Of a DNA stretch of 64,000 nucleotides, positions 15,065 through 23,730 are shown in pieces. The stretch is from Flavobacterium frigoris (GTDB lineage Bacteria; Bacteroidota; Bacteroidia; Flavobacteriales; Flavobacteriaceae), in NCBI RefSeq assembly GCF_900111075.1, contig NZ_FOFZ01000002.1:473322-537321 (forward strand), written 5' to 3'. The position numbers were made by a program, and so were the translations under genes. How positions within the stretch are numbered: the stretch's first letter is position 1; every line of letters begins with the position of its first letter. The notes below the pieces were generated by a model, which made no database searches, was not told the DNA's origin, and saw only the letters and a list, made by a program, of their open reading frames with translations.

Positions 15065-15094
15065 CAAATATACAATTAAATTTTTACTATGCAA
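15065..15094 (-). promoter_or_regulatory. Promoter of rplU-rpmA
   Basis: On the minus strand TTG (15092-15094), 19 nt spacer, then TATATTTG (15065-15072). This is a complete match to the Bacteroidota -33 TTG / -7 TAnnTTTG promoter at ideal spacing, about 31 nt before the rplU ATG. Confidence 0.8.
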
Positions 15095-15278
15095 TCCCTT
15101 AAAACTAAAAATATAATTTCTTTGCTTTTTACCGTGTTTTCAATGGATTACCTTACCAAAATATCCCTCATTTTCCTAAAAAAACAAAATACCAGACTCA
15201 CCTCACTAAAAATAAGTATTTTTGAAGTAACAATAATTTGCATTTTCTTCTATTGTAAATGCATTTTTATTAATCTAA

Positions 15279-16604
15279 ATGAAAAAATCAATAATGGGAT
15301 TAACTAATGTCCTTCTCCTTGGCGGAGTTGCTACTGCTCAAAAAATAGCTTTTGAAGAATACAATTTGGATAATGGATTGCATGTTATTCTGCACCACGA
15401 TTCTTCGGCACCTGTCGTGATAACTTCGGTGATGTACCATGTAGGGTCCAAAGATGAGAATCCAGAAAAAACAGGTTTTGCCCACTTTTTCGAACATCTT
15501 TTATTCGAAGGAACCAAAAACATCAAAAGAGGTGAATGGTTCAAAATTGTAACTTCTAACGGAGGAGTTAATAATGCCAATACTTCTGATGATCGTACCT
15601 ACTATTATGAAGTATTCCCTTCCAATAATTTAGAACTGGCTCTTTGGATGGAATCCGAAAGGCTAATGCATCCTGTTATCAACCAAATTGGGGTTGATAC
15701 CCAAAACGGGGTTATTAAAGAAGAAAAAAACTCGCGTTATGATAACCAGCCTTACGGGAAAATTTTACCTATTATTAAGGAAAATATGTTTAAAAACCAT
15801 CCGTACCGCTGGTCTACTATTGGATCTATGGAACATTTAGACACCGCAACTTTAGAAGATTTTAAAGCTTTTCACAAAAAGTTCTATACACCTAACAACG
15901 CTGCCTTGGTGGTCGCTGGAGATTTCGAAAAAAAACAAACAAAAGAATGGATAGAGAAATATTTTGGGCCAATAGAAAAAGGCGAAGTATTAAAAAAACA
16001 AACGTTTGTTGAAGAACCAATAACACAAACTATTAAAGCAACCTACCAAGATCCCAATATTCAAATTCCGATGGTCGTCGCGTCTTACAGAACACCATCA
16101 ATGAAAACTAGAGATGCTCGCGTTCTAGACTTTATATCGTCGTATTTAAGCGATGGTAGGAGTTCGAAATTATACAAAAAAGTCGTAGACGAAAAAAAGA
16201 TAGCCTTGCAAATAGGCGCTGTAGGTTTTAGCCAAGAAGATTACGGAATGTACATACTATATGGCTTACCGATGGGAACACATACTGCCAAAGATTTGCT
16301 ATATGAAATTGACGAGGAAATCGTAAAAATCCAAACGGATTTGATCTCTGAGAAAGATTATCAGAAATTACAAAATCAGTTTGAAAACCAATATGTAAGT
16401 AACAACTCCACTGTGGAAGGAATTGCTGAGAATCTGGCAAAGTATTATTTACTATATGGAGACATCCATTTAATTAATACTGAAATAGATCTTTACCACT
16501 CTATTAGCAGAGAAGAAATTAGAGAAGTGGCAAAAAAATATTTAAATGCGAATCAGAGATTAGTCTTGGATTATATCCCTACTAAAGAAACAACTCAGAA
16601 TTAA
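15279..16604 (+). CDS. M16 zinc peptidase, catalytic subunit (upstream copy)
   Basis: A 441-residue insulinase-family (M16) protease with a signal peptide (about 1-20, VATAQ). The inverted zinc motif HFFEH is at 69-73 and the distal Glu is in VIKEEK (about 149). A second M16 domain with R/Y substrate-binding features follows (YRTPSMKTRDARVLDFIS, about 268-285). It is paired with a non-catalytic M16 gene downstream, as in PqqL/YmxG-like two-subunit peptidases that act in the periplasm. It is a close duplicate of the gene at 18254-19579, with the same length and aligned motifs. The catalytic residues are intact, but its partner gene has lost its start codon and signal peptide. Confidence 0.9.
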   Translation: MKKSIMGLTNVLLLGGVATAQKIAFEEYNLDNGLHVILHHDSSAPVVITSVMYHVGSKDENPEKTGFAHFFEHLLFEGTKNIKRGEWFKIVTSNGGVNNANTSDDRTYYYEVFPSNNLELALWMESERLMHPVINQIGVDTQNGVIKEEKNSRYDNQPYGKILPIIKENMFKNHPYRWSTIGSMEHLDTATLEDFKAFHKKFYTPNNAALVVAGDFEKKQTKEWIEKYFGPIEKGEVLKKQTFVEEPITQTIKATYQDPNIQIPMVVASYRTPSMKTRDARVLDFISSYLSDGRSSKLYKKVVDEKKIALQIGAVGFSQEDYGMYILYGLPMGTHTAKDLLYEIDEEIVKIQTDLISEKDYQKLQNQFENQYVSNNSTVEGIAENLAKYYLLYGDIHLINTEIDLYHSISREEIREVAKKYLNANQRLVLDYIPTKETTQN

Positions 16605-16665
16605 CGCCTTCGTAACTACGAAAAAAACAACTATTCTATTCATCCTTTTATTTATAACAGGAATT

Positions 16666-18033
16666 ATGCATACACAAGATCGCACCCAACCCAAACCTGG
16701 AAAACCACCAGTTGTAAATCTAAAAAAACCACAGACATTTTTCTTGGCTAACGGACTGAAAGTACTGGTTGTAGAAAATCATAAACTACCCAAAGTCACT
16801 TTTAAACTCACTATAGACAATCCTCCTTTTGCAGAAGACAGCAAAAAGGGAGTAGACGAACTATGTAGTAACTTAATAGGTAACGGAAACACCAAAATAA
16901 CCAAAGACGATTTTAATGAAGAAGTAGATTTCCTGGGAGCCAATATTAATTTCAATTCACATGGCGCTGATGCTAGTGCACTTTCTAAATATTCTGGTCG
17001 TGTACTGCAACTTTTAACGTACGGAGCCCTGTATCCCAATTTTACTCAGGAAGAATTTGACAAGGAAAAAGCAAAGTTGCTAGAAGGTATAAAATCGCAG
17101 GAAAAAAGCGTTCCTGCAATTGCTAACAGGGTTGTAAATGCTTTAGCCTTTGGGATGGATCATCCCGCGGGAGAATACACGACGATAGAAACAATTAACA
17201 ACGTCACCCTTGCGGATGTAAAAGCGAATTATTCTGCGCGTTTCGCGCCAGAAAACGCCTATTTAGTAATTATTGGAGATATAAAATATAAGGAAGTAAA
17301 ACCTATTGTTGAAAAACTTTTTGGATCTTGGAAAAGAGCAAACACACCAAAAATAACGTATAACTCCCCACAAAATGTCCCTTTTACTCAAATTAATTTT
17401 GTAGATGTTCCAAACGCTGTTCAATCCGAAATATCATTGGTCAATACTTTACATTTAAAAATGGCTGACAAAGACTTTTTTCCAGCAGCTATCGCCACAT
17501 ATATTTTAGGAGGAGATTACAATAGTTATTTGAATATGAACTTAAGAGAGGAACACGGCTGGACATATGGCGCTAGCACTGTTATCGGAGCGGGGAAATA
17601 TGTTTCGAAATTAAAATCAACGGCATCAATAAGAAATACGGCAACCGATAGCGCAGTGCTTGAATTCATAAAAGAAATCAATAGAATCAGAACTGAAAAA
17701 GTATCTGAGGAAGTCCTTAAAAATGTGAAAGCTGGGTATATTGGTCGTTTTGTAATGCAGGTGGAAAAACCTTCAGCCATTGCACGCTATGCCTTAAATG
17801 TAGAAACGGAAGAGCTGCGTCCTGATTTTTATGAAAATTATATCAAAACCATAAATGCAGTAACCGCAGACGCTGTTCTCGAAGCCGCTAAGAAATATTT
17901 CCTGATCGACAATACCCGAATTATAATTGCTGGAAAAGGCGCAGATGTTATTCCGGGATTGGAGAAACTAAATATCCCATTGTTTTATTTTGATAAATTT
18001 GGTCATCCTGTAAAGAAGCCTACTCTGGGATAA
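16666..18033 (+). CDS. Non-catalytic M16 subunit, 5'-damaged upstream copy
   Basis: A 455-residue M16-family protein without the HxxEH zinc motif (the aligned region reads VDELCSNLIGNG), so it is the structural partner of the catalytic subunit. The first ATG in frame is 16666. In the same frame a signal-peptide-like run (KKTTILFILLFITGI) begins after an ACG at 16618-16620, exactly where the paralogue at 19592 has ATG followed by AAAAAAACA. The ancestral start was therefore probably lost by ATG to ACG, leaving a protein without a signal peptide unless ACG is used. It also lacks the ~230-residue C-terminal domain found in the paralogue. It is probably a decaying duplicate. Confidence 0.75.
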   Translation: MHTQDRTQPKPGKPPVVNLKKPQTFFLANGLKVLVVENHKLPKVTFKLTIDNPPFAEDSKKGVDELCSNLIGNGNTKITKDDFNEEVDFLGANINFNSHGADASALSKYSGRVLQLLTYGALYPNFTQEEFDKEKAKLLEGIKSQEKSVPAIANRVVNALAFGMDHPAGEYTTIETINNVTLADVKANYSARFAPENAYLVIIGDIKYKEVKPIVEKLFGSWKRANTPKITYNSPQNVPFTQINFVDVPNAVQSEISLVNTLHLKMADKDFFPAAIATYILGGDYNSYLNMNLREEHGWTYGASTVIGAGKYVSKLKSTASIRNTATDSAVLEFIKEINRIRTEKVSEEVLKNVKAGYIGRFVMQVEKPSAIARYALNVETEELRPDFYENYIKTINAVTADAVLEAAKKYFLIDNTRIIIAGKGADVIPGLEKLNIPLFYFDKFGHPVKKPTLG

Positions 18034-18062
18034 CGACAGCTAATAGCGATTAAAAAAAGGCT

Positions 18063-18104
18063 AAGGCACTCCTTCAAGACTCAAAGATGGAGTGCCTTTT
18101 TTTG
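18063..18104 (+). terminator. Terminator after the first M16 pair
   Basis: AAGGCACTCC pairs with GGAGTGCCTT across a 16-nt loop, followed by a long T run. It separates the two duplicated units. Confidence 0.85.
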
Positions 18105-18253
18105 TTTTTTTTTACATCGAAATAAAAGCAATAGCTATTTAATTAATTGGCCATATTATAAAAAAAGATGTGTATTCTTATAAAAAAGTTGTTATTTAGT
18201 GTAACAATAAACTCTAAAGAGCGACATATAAATTAATTAACCTATTAACACCT

Positions 18254-19579
18254 ATGAAAAAATCAATAATGGCGTTAAGCGCCACACTTTTGCTTGGCGG
18301 AGCTGTTTCTGCACAAAAAGTAGCCTTCGAAGAATACAATTTAGACAATGGTTTACATGTTATTTTACAAAACGATCCTTCGGCTCCGGTTGTAATAACA
18401 TCAGTAATGTATCACGTAGGAGCTAAAAATGAAAATCCAGAAAGAACTGGTTTTGCTCACTTTTTTGAACATTTATTATTTGAAGGTACTGAGAACATCA
18501 AGCGTGGAGAATGGTTTAAAATTGTCACCGGAAATGGAGGGACAAATAACGCCAACACCACCGAAGACCGTACTTATTATTACGAAGTATTCCCATCGAA
18601 CAATCTTGAATTAGGATTATGGATGGAATCCGAAAGAATGCTACACCCTGTGATTAACCAAATTGGCGTTGATACCCAAAATGAGGTTGTCAAAGAGGAA
18701 AAAAGATTGCGTTATGACAATAGTCCTTATGGACAAATGATTCCGGAAGTAAAGAAAAAGATGTTCACAAACCATCCTTATCGCTGGACAACTATTGGTT
18801 CAATGGACCATTTAGACGCCGCAAAATTAGAGGAATTCCAAAGCTTCAACAAGAAATTCTACATCCCGAACAACGCAGTTCTTGTAGTCGCTGGAGATTT
18901 TAACGCAACTCAAACGAAAGAATGGATCCAAAAATACTTTGGTGCGATAAAAAAAGGAACTACTATTGAAAGAGAAACTTTCGTAGAAGAACCAATTACC
19001 GAAACCATCAAAGCAAAATTTGAGGACTCCAACATTCAAATCCCAATGGTTGTAGCTGCTTACAGAACTCCATCAATGAAAACTCGTGATGCCAGAGTTT
19101 TGGATTTTATTTCCACAATCTTAAGTGACGGTAAGAGCTCTAGATTATACAAAAAAATAGTGGACGACAAAAAAATGGCCTTACAAATTGGTGCGTTTAG
19201 TTATAGTCAAGAAGATTACGGAACGTATATTCTTTATGGTTTACCGCAAGCACCAAGTACGTCTGAAAATCTACTTACTGAAATTGATGCCGAAATCGTG
19301 AAGCTACAGACTGAATTAATTTCTGATAAGGAATTGCAAAAACTTCAGAACAAGTATGAGAATCAATACGTAAATAGTAACGCCTCTATTGAAGGAGTAG
19401 CAGATAATCTTGCAACCTACTATATGCTCTACAAGGACGTAAACTTAATCAATACAGAAATTGAAATGTATCGTACTATTACACCGGAAGAGATTAGAAC
19501 TGTTGCAAAAAAATATCTAAATCCAAACCAAAGATTAGTATTAGATTATGTTCCATCATCAGACAAAGCCACAAAATAA
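18254..19579 (+). CDS. M16 zinc peptidase, catalytic subunit (downstream copy)
   Basis: A 441-residue paralogue of the gene at 15279, also with a signal peptide (VSAQ near 20) and the zinc motif HFFEH at 69-73, with Glu in VVKEEK near 149. The substrate-binding region YRTPSMKTRDARVLDFIS is kept. The start MKKSIMALSATLLLGG matches its paralogue's MKKSIMGLTNVLLLGG. It is followed after 12 nt by its non-catalytic partner. Both genes of this copy are intact, so this is likely the functional unit. Expected to degrade peptides in the periplasm; substrates unknown. Confidence 0.93.
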   Translation: MKKSIMALSATLLLGGAVSAQKVAFEEYNLDNGLHVILQNDPSAPVVITSVMYHVGAKNENPERTGFAHFFEHLLFEGTENIKRGEWFKIVTGNGGTNNANTTEDRTYYYEVFPSNNLELGLWMESERMLHPVINQIGVDTQNEVVKEEKRLRYDNSPYGQMIPEVKKKMFTNHPYRWTTIGSMDHLDAAKLEEFQSFNKKFYIPNNAVLVVAGDFNATQTKEWIQKYFGAIKKGTTIERETFVEEPITETIKAKFEDSNIQIPMVVAAYRTPSMKTRDARVLDFISTILSDGKSSRLYKKIVDDKKMALQIGAFSYSQEDYGTYILYGLPQAPSTSENLLTEIDAEIVKLQTELISDKELQKLQNKYENQYVNSNASIEGVADNLATYYMLYKDVNLINTEIEMYRTITPEEIRTVAKKYLNPNQRLVLDYVPSSDKATK

Positions 19580-19591
19580 TACAGAACCATC

Positions 19592-21640
19592 ATGAAAAAA
19601 ACAATATATATACTATCAAGTCTATTTTTGACTTTAGTTTTGCAAGCACAAATAATCCCGCAACCAAAACCTGCAGCTCCTCCGACAATTAAGATTGGTA
19701 AATCCAGTAATTTTGAGCTTAAGAACGGACTGAAAATAATGGTCGTAGAAAACCACAAACTGCCTCGAGTAGCCTATAGCCTTAGTTTAGACAACATGCC
19801 TTATGCCGAAGGAGACAAAAAAGGAGTAGCAGATATTACCAGTCAACTTATCGGAAGCGGAACCACAAAAACATCAAAAGATGCCTTTAATGAAGAAGTT
19901 GATTTCTTAGGTGCAAATATAAATTTTAATTCAAATGGTGCTTATGCCAGCGGACTGTCTAAATATTCTGAAAGAATATTAGAATTAATGGCTGACGGCG
20001 CACTCAATACCGTCTTTACTCAAGAAGAATTTGATAAAATAAAAGCAAAGCTTTTAGAAGGAATAAAAACACAAGAAAAGAGCGTCGCTGCTGTTGCAGG
20101 ACGCGTTGAAGATGTTTTAGCCTTTGGGGTAAGCCATCCTTCAGGAGAGTTTTTAAGTGCCGAAACCATTGACAAAGTTGCCCTAAAAGATGCCGTTGCA
20201 AACTACAAAACTAATTTCGTTCCCGGAAATGCCTACTTGGTTATTGTAGGAGATGTCAATACGAAAGAAGTAAAAAAAATGGTTGAGAAACTTTTTGGCT
20301 CTTGGGCCAAAGGCATTGCCCCTCAGATCACATATCCTGATCCTAAAAACGTGCAACAAACTCAGATTGATTTTGTAGATATGCCAAACGCTGTCCAGTC
20401 TGAAATCGCAGTGGTAAATACCATCAATTTAAAACTTACTGACAAACAATATTTTTCTGCAATTTTAGCAAATCAAATTCTTGGTGGTGGCGGAGAAGGA
20501 AGATTATTTTTAAACTTACGTGAAAAACACGGATGGACATACGGCGCTTATTCTAATATAGGATTTGGTAAATACGTAGAAAAATTTCGTTCTTCAACTT
20601 CAGTAAGAAATGCAGTAACAGACAGTTCTGTAGTTGAAATTTTAAGCGAATTAAAAAAAATCAGAACAGAATTTGTGTCTGCTGACGATCTAAAAAACGC
20701 AAAAGCAAAATACATAGGTAACTTTGTAATGCAAATCCAAAAGCCAACTACGGTTGCACGTTATGCCTTAAATACAGAAATCTATAATTTGCCTTCTGAT
20801 TTTTACGAAAACTACATTAAAAGCATAAATGCAGTAACTGTAGAAGATATTAAAGATGTAGCTAATAAATATTTCCTGGCTGACAATATAAGAGTATTGG
20901 TTGTGGGTAAAGGATCTGAAGTAGCTCCCGCATTGGAGAAACTAAAAATGCCAATGTTTTATTTTGATAAATACGGAACGCCAATTGAAAAACCAATTTT
21001 CAAAAAAGAGATACCAGCAGGCGTAACTATTAAAAGTGTCTTAGACAATTACATCGTTGCAATAGGTGGAGAAAAAGCGGTGAAAGCCGTGAAAACAATC
21101 TCTATGGTAGGTTCAACAGTAATACCTCAAGCGCCATCGCCTTTAACTTTTACTTCAAAAGCGGATGCAAAAGGAAAATTAAGTATAGAACTAGCAATGG
21201 GAACTATGAGCATGATGAAACAAGTAGTCAATGAAACCAGTGCTTATGCGCTACAACAAGGGCAACGAAAAGATTTTAAAGGCGATGAGTTAGCTGAAAT
21301 GAAAAATAGCGCAGTCTTATTCGAAGAATTACTTTTGGATAAAAAAGACGGCGTAACACTAACTGGTATCGAAACCATTAACGGTAAAGACACTTATGCT
21401 ATTAAAGACGGTAAAACTACACTCTATTATGATGTGACTACCGGTTTAAAACTGGCAGACGCAAAAACAATGGAGCAAGGAGGCAAATCTATTACTCAAG
21501 TAACTAATTTTGGGGATTACAGAGAAGTTAAAGGTGTAAAAGTTCCTTTCAACATCATTCAAAACGTAGGCTTTGAATTAGACATCAAAATGTCCGATGT
21601 AAAAATTAATGAAGGTGTTACAGATGCTGATTTTAAATAA
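19592..21640 (+). CDS. Non-catalytic M16 subunit with an extra C-terminal domain (downstream copy)
   Basis: A 682-residue protein with a signal peptide (about 1-20, LVLQAQ) and an M16 region (about 35-450) in which the zinc motif is replaced (VADITSQLIGSG). A further ~230 residues follow (about 450-682, from IPAGVTIKSVLDNYIVAIGG). This C-terminal part looks like an outer-membrane-lipoprotein-sorting-like beta domain of the kind that follows M16 peptidases in Bacteroidota (YYDVTTGLKL, DYREVKGVKVPFNI). It pairs with the catalytic subunit 12 nt upstream. Its paralogue at 16666 ends where this extra domain would begin. Confidence 0.9.
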   Translation: MKKTIYILSSLFLTLVLQAQIIPQPKPAAPPTIKIGKSSNFELKNGLKIMVVENHKLPRVAYSLSLDNMPYAEGDKKGVADITSQLIGSGTTKTSKDAFNEEVDFLGANINFNSNGAYASGLSKYSERILELMADGALNTVFTQEEFDKIKAKLLEGIKTQEKSVAAVAGRVEDVLAFGVSHPSGEFLSAETIDKVALKDAVANYKTNFVPGNAYLVIVGDVNTKEVKKMVEKLFGSWAKGIAPQITYPDPKNVQQTQIDFVDMPNAVQSEIAVVNTINLKLTDKQYFSAILANQILGGGGEGRLFLNLREKHGWTYGAYSNIGFGKYVEKFRSSTSVRNAVTDSSVVEILSELKKIRTEFVSADDLKNAKAKYIGNFVMQIQKPTTVARYALNTEIYNLPSDFYENYIKSINAVTVEDIKDVANKYFLADNIRVLVVGKGSEVAPALEKLKMPMFYFDKYGTPIEKPIFKKEIPAGVTIKSVLDNYIVAIGGEKAVKAVKTISMVGSTVIPQAPSPLTFTSKADAKGKLSIELAMGTMSMMKQVVNETSAYALQQGQRKDFKGDELAEMKNSAVLFEELLLDKKDGVTLTGIETINGKDTYAIKDGKTTLYYDVTTGLKLADAKTMEQGGKSITQVTNFGDYREVKGVKVPFNIIQNVGFELDIKMSDVKINEGVTDADFK

Positions 21641-21658
21641 TCAAATCCTGAAATAAAC

Positions 21659-21690
21659 AATAAAGGCTGTCTAAAACGACAGCCTTTATT
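21659..21690. terminator. Bidirectional terminator
   Basis: A 13-bp perfect inverted repeat with core AAAGGCTGTC / GACAGCCTTT and a 6-nt loop, between the M16 unit and the convergent EamA gene. Confidence 0.85.
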
Positions 21691-21721
21691 ATTATACAAA
21701 AAATCCTATATGTATTGAATG

Positions 21722-22588
21722 TTACTTTTTTGCCGACAAATACACTCCAATTAAGATGATAAAAGCACCTACAAACTGCACCGACGTTAGTATTTCATTA
21801 TCCAACAATCCCCAGAAGAAGGCTACCACCGGAATCAAATAGGTCACCGAAGTTGCAAAAACCGGCGAAGACATTTGTATTAGTTTAAAGAAAAGAATAT
21901 TGGCAATTCCAGTTCCAAGAACTCCTAAGATTATGATAAATACAACTGCCTGCTGTACTTTTTCAACATGTACAACATCTGCAAAACTGGTGAAATACAA
22001 TATAATCAAAGATGGAAAAAGCAGTACTAGAAAATTACCTGTTGTAATACTAAGCGGACTCAAGTCTGACAAAAATCGTTTGATTAGATTGACATTAATA
22101 GCATAACAAACCGAAGCAATAACCACTAAAATAGCATAATAGTAATTCTGATCGGGATGATTCATTGCTCCATTGAAAACTAACAATAAACTTCCAATTA
22201 GTCCAATAAAAACACCCCAAACTTGTCTTCTTTCGAAACTAACACCAAAGACTAGCGCACCCAAAATCAACGTATTTAAGGGCGTCAAAGAGTTTAAAAT
22301 AGAGCTTACAGAACTATCAATTTCCGTTTGTGCTAAAGCAAAAAGAAAAGCAGGAACAAATGTCCCGAACATAGAAGTTATCGCAATGAACTTCCATTTT
22401 TCTTTTGGGATTTTTGACAAGCTTTTGAAACCAATCAGCAATAAAAAAATCGCAGCAAAAATGATTCTTAACGAACCAACTTGTAAAGCTGACAATCCAA
22501 TTAATCCTTTTTTTATCAAAATAAATGAACTTCCCCAAATCAAGGCAAGTCCCATTAAATAAATCCATTTTAATTGTTTCGATTCCAT
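21722..22588 (-). CDS. EamA-family (DMT) transporter
   Basis: A 288-residue inner-membrane protein with ten predicted helices arranged as two EamA repeats. The first begins MGLALIWGSSFILIKKGL (about 12-29), and the second begins near 150 (ILVVIASVCYAINVNLIK). Members export amino acids or other metabolites. The sequence gives no substrate. It is monocistronic and divergent from the HMA lipoprotein gene. Confidence 0.92.
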   Translation of the reverse strand: MESKQLKWIYLMGLALIWGSSFILIKKGLIGLSALQVGSLRIIFAAIFLLLIGFKSLSKIPKEKWKFIAITSMFGTFVPAFLFALAQTEIDSSVSSILNSLTPLNTLILGALVFGVSFERRQVWGVFIGLIGSLLLVFNGAMNHPDQNYYYAILVVIASVCYAINVNLIKRFLSDLSPLSITTGNFLVLLFPSLIILYFTSFADVVHVEKVQQAVVFIIILGVLGTGIANILFFKLIQMSSPVFATSVTYLIPVVAFFWGLLDNEILTSVQFVGAFIILIGVYLSAKK

Positions 22589-22645
22589 ATTGTTAGTTTA
22601 CCTCAAAATTGTAATAATTTTATGAATTAGCGCTACTTTTTTAAG

Positions 22646-22653
22646 TAATTTTG
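22646..22653 (+). promoter_or_regulatory. -7 promoter element for the HMA lipoprotein gene
   Basis: TAATTTTG matches TAnnTTTG, 45 nt before the ATG. No -33 TTG at normal spacing. Confidence 0.35.
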
Positions 22654-22698
22654 TTTTCGAATAAAAAAAACGGGTAAAACACTTAAAATCATATCATA

Positions 22699-23079
22699 AT
22701 GAACATTACAAAATCAATCGCTATAGTAGCACTAGCTGGACTTTTGTTTGTAAGCTGCAAAAAAAACACTGAAGAAGCCCCAAAAGAAACTTCAAAAACA
22801 GAAACGGAAGCCCCAAAAGTAAAAAAAGAAATAGCTGCCGAAAACGTACAAACTGCTAACTTTTCTATTGAAGGAATGACTTGTGCAGTAGGTTGCGCTA
22901 AAACAATCCAAGAAGAATTAACGGTTCTTGACGGAGTACAAACCGCTAAGGTGGATTTTGACACAAAATCAGCAATAGTAACTTTTGATAAAACAGTACA
23001 AACTCCTGAAAGCTTAACTAAAGTCGTTCAAGATACCGGTGACGGAAAAACATACACCGTTTCGAATATGAAATCGTAA
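22699..23079 (+). CDS. HMA-domain lipoprotein with a CxxxC site
   Basis: A 126-residue predicted lipoprotein (lipobox LLFVSC, Cys 20). A Lys/Glu/Thr-rich linker (about 21-50) is followed by a heavy-metal-associated domain (about 52-120). The metal-site loop reads GMTCAVGCAKTI with Cys 62 and Cys 66, giving C-x3-C instead of the usual C-x2-C of copper chaperones. The rest of the fold is as expected (LDGVQTAKVDFDTKSAIVTFD). It probably binds a soft metal in the periplasm or at the outer membrane. The wider Cys spacing may change the metal or geometry. No transporter or metal regulator is adjacent. Confidence 0.88.
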   Translation: MNITKSIAIVALAGLLFVSCKKNTEEAPKETSKTETEAPKVKKEIAAENVQTANFSIEGMTCAVGCAKTIQEELTVLDGVQTAKVDFDTKSAIVTFDKTVQTPESLTKVVQDTGDGKTYTVSNMKS

Positions 23080-23100
23080 TTAACAGATTTTATTTCATAA

Positions 23101-23129
23101 AAAAAGCTTCTCGTTGAGAAGCTTTTTTT
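23101..23129. terminator. Bidirectional terminator
   Basis: AAAAAGCTTCTC pairs with GAGAAGCTTTTT around a 3-nt loop. It lies between the HMA gene and convergent gldD. Confidence 0.85.
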
Positions 23130-23136
23130 ATGAAAT

Positions 23137-23730
23137 CTATTTCCATTTTAAAGTTTCCAGCAACCGTTGCATGTCATTTTTAACATAACTCGCCGCTGGC
23201 ATTATAGAATCAAAATTAGGTTTTGCGTAAAAATAAACGGAACCGGTAACGAAATGTTTCGTACTATCGGTTGCATAGAATTGCGAATTGGTTGCTGCAT
23301 TTCCATCCACCTGATAAAACATACCATACACTTTTTTGGCAGGATTCATATAAGGCTGCTCCAATATATCATCGGCCTTTATAACATGCTCGTAAGTTAG
23401 CTTCTGGGCATCCCGCAGCAAGGTATTGATATTGTTATTCACTGGCTTATAAGTCAAATAAATTGTCGCTTTCATTTTTGGGTACGTAATCGTAAATCCG
23501 CAATCCTTTTCTCCTTTTATGACCGCTTCTGAATTCATTTCGAAAGTAAACGGACATTCATTTTCAAAATTAGCATAGGTCGCAACCGGATAATCCAAGC
23601 GCAAATAACTGGATGGTTTTGGAAGAACATCGTCCTTACAGCTTGAAAACAGGAACAATCCCATAAACACGATTACAACTATTATACTAGAAAAATATAT
23701 ATTTTTGTCCTGATTCAAATTAAACATCAA
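23137..23730 (-). CDS. gldD: Gliding motility lipoprotein GldD
   Basis: GldD is a lipoprotein required for gliding and for T9SS function in flavobacteria. The 197-residue product has a membrane-embedded signal ending FLFSSC (lipid Cys 31), then the GldD domain with SSYLRLDYP, the NECPFTFEMN segment, DCGFTITYPKMKATIYLTYKP (about 77-97) and a C-terminal FYAKPNFDSI. The start overlaps the gldE end by 11 nt, and the order mutY-ssb-gldE-gldD is the one described in Flavobacterium. The gene ends at a terminator shared with the HMA gene. Confidence 0.94.
   Translation of the reverse strand: MMFNLNQDKNIYFSSIIVVIVFMGLFLFSSCKDDVLPKPSSYLRLDYPVATYANFENECPFTFEMNSEAVIKGEKDCGFTITYPKMKATIYLTYKPVNNNINTLLRDAQKLTYEHVIKADDILEQPYMNPAKKVYGMFYQVDGNAATNSQFYATDSTKHFVTGSVYFYAKPNFDSIMPAASYVKNDMQRLLETLKWK

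Noticed and set aside
15089..15307. 72-codon frame between rplU and the first M16 gene
   Set aside because: It overlaps the rplU promoter and the start of the M16 gene in another frame and has no signal or domain.
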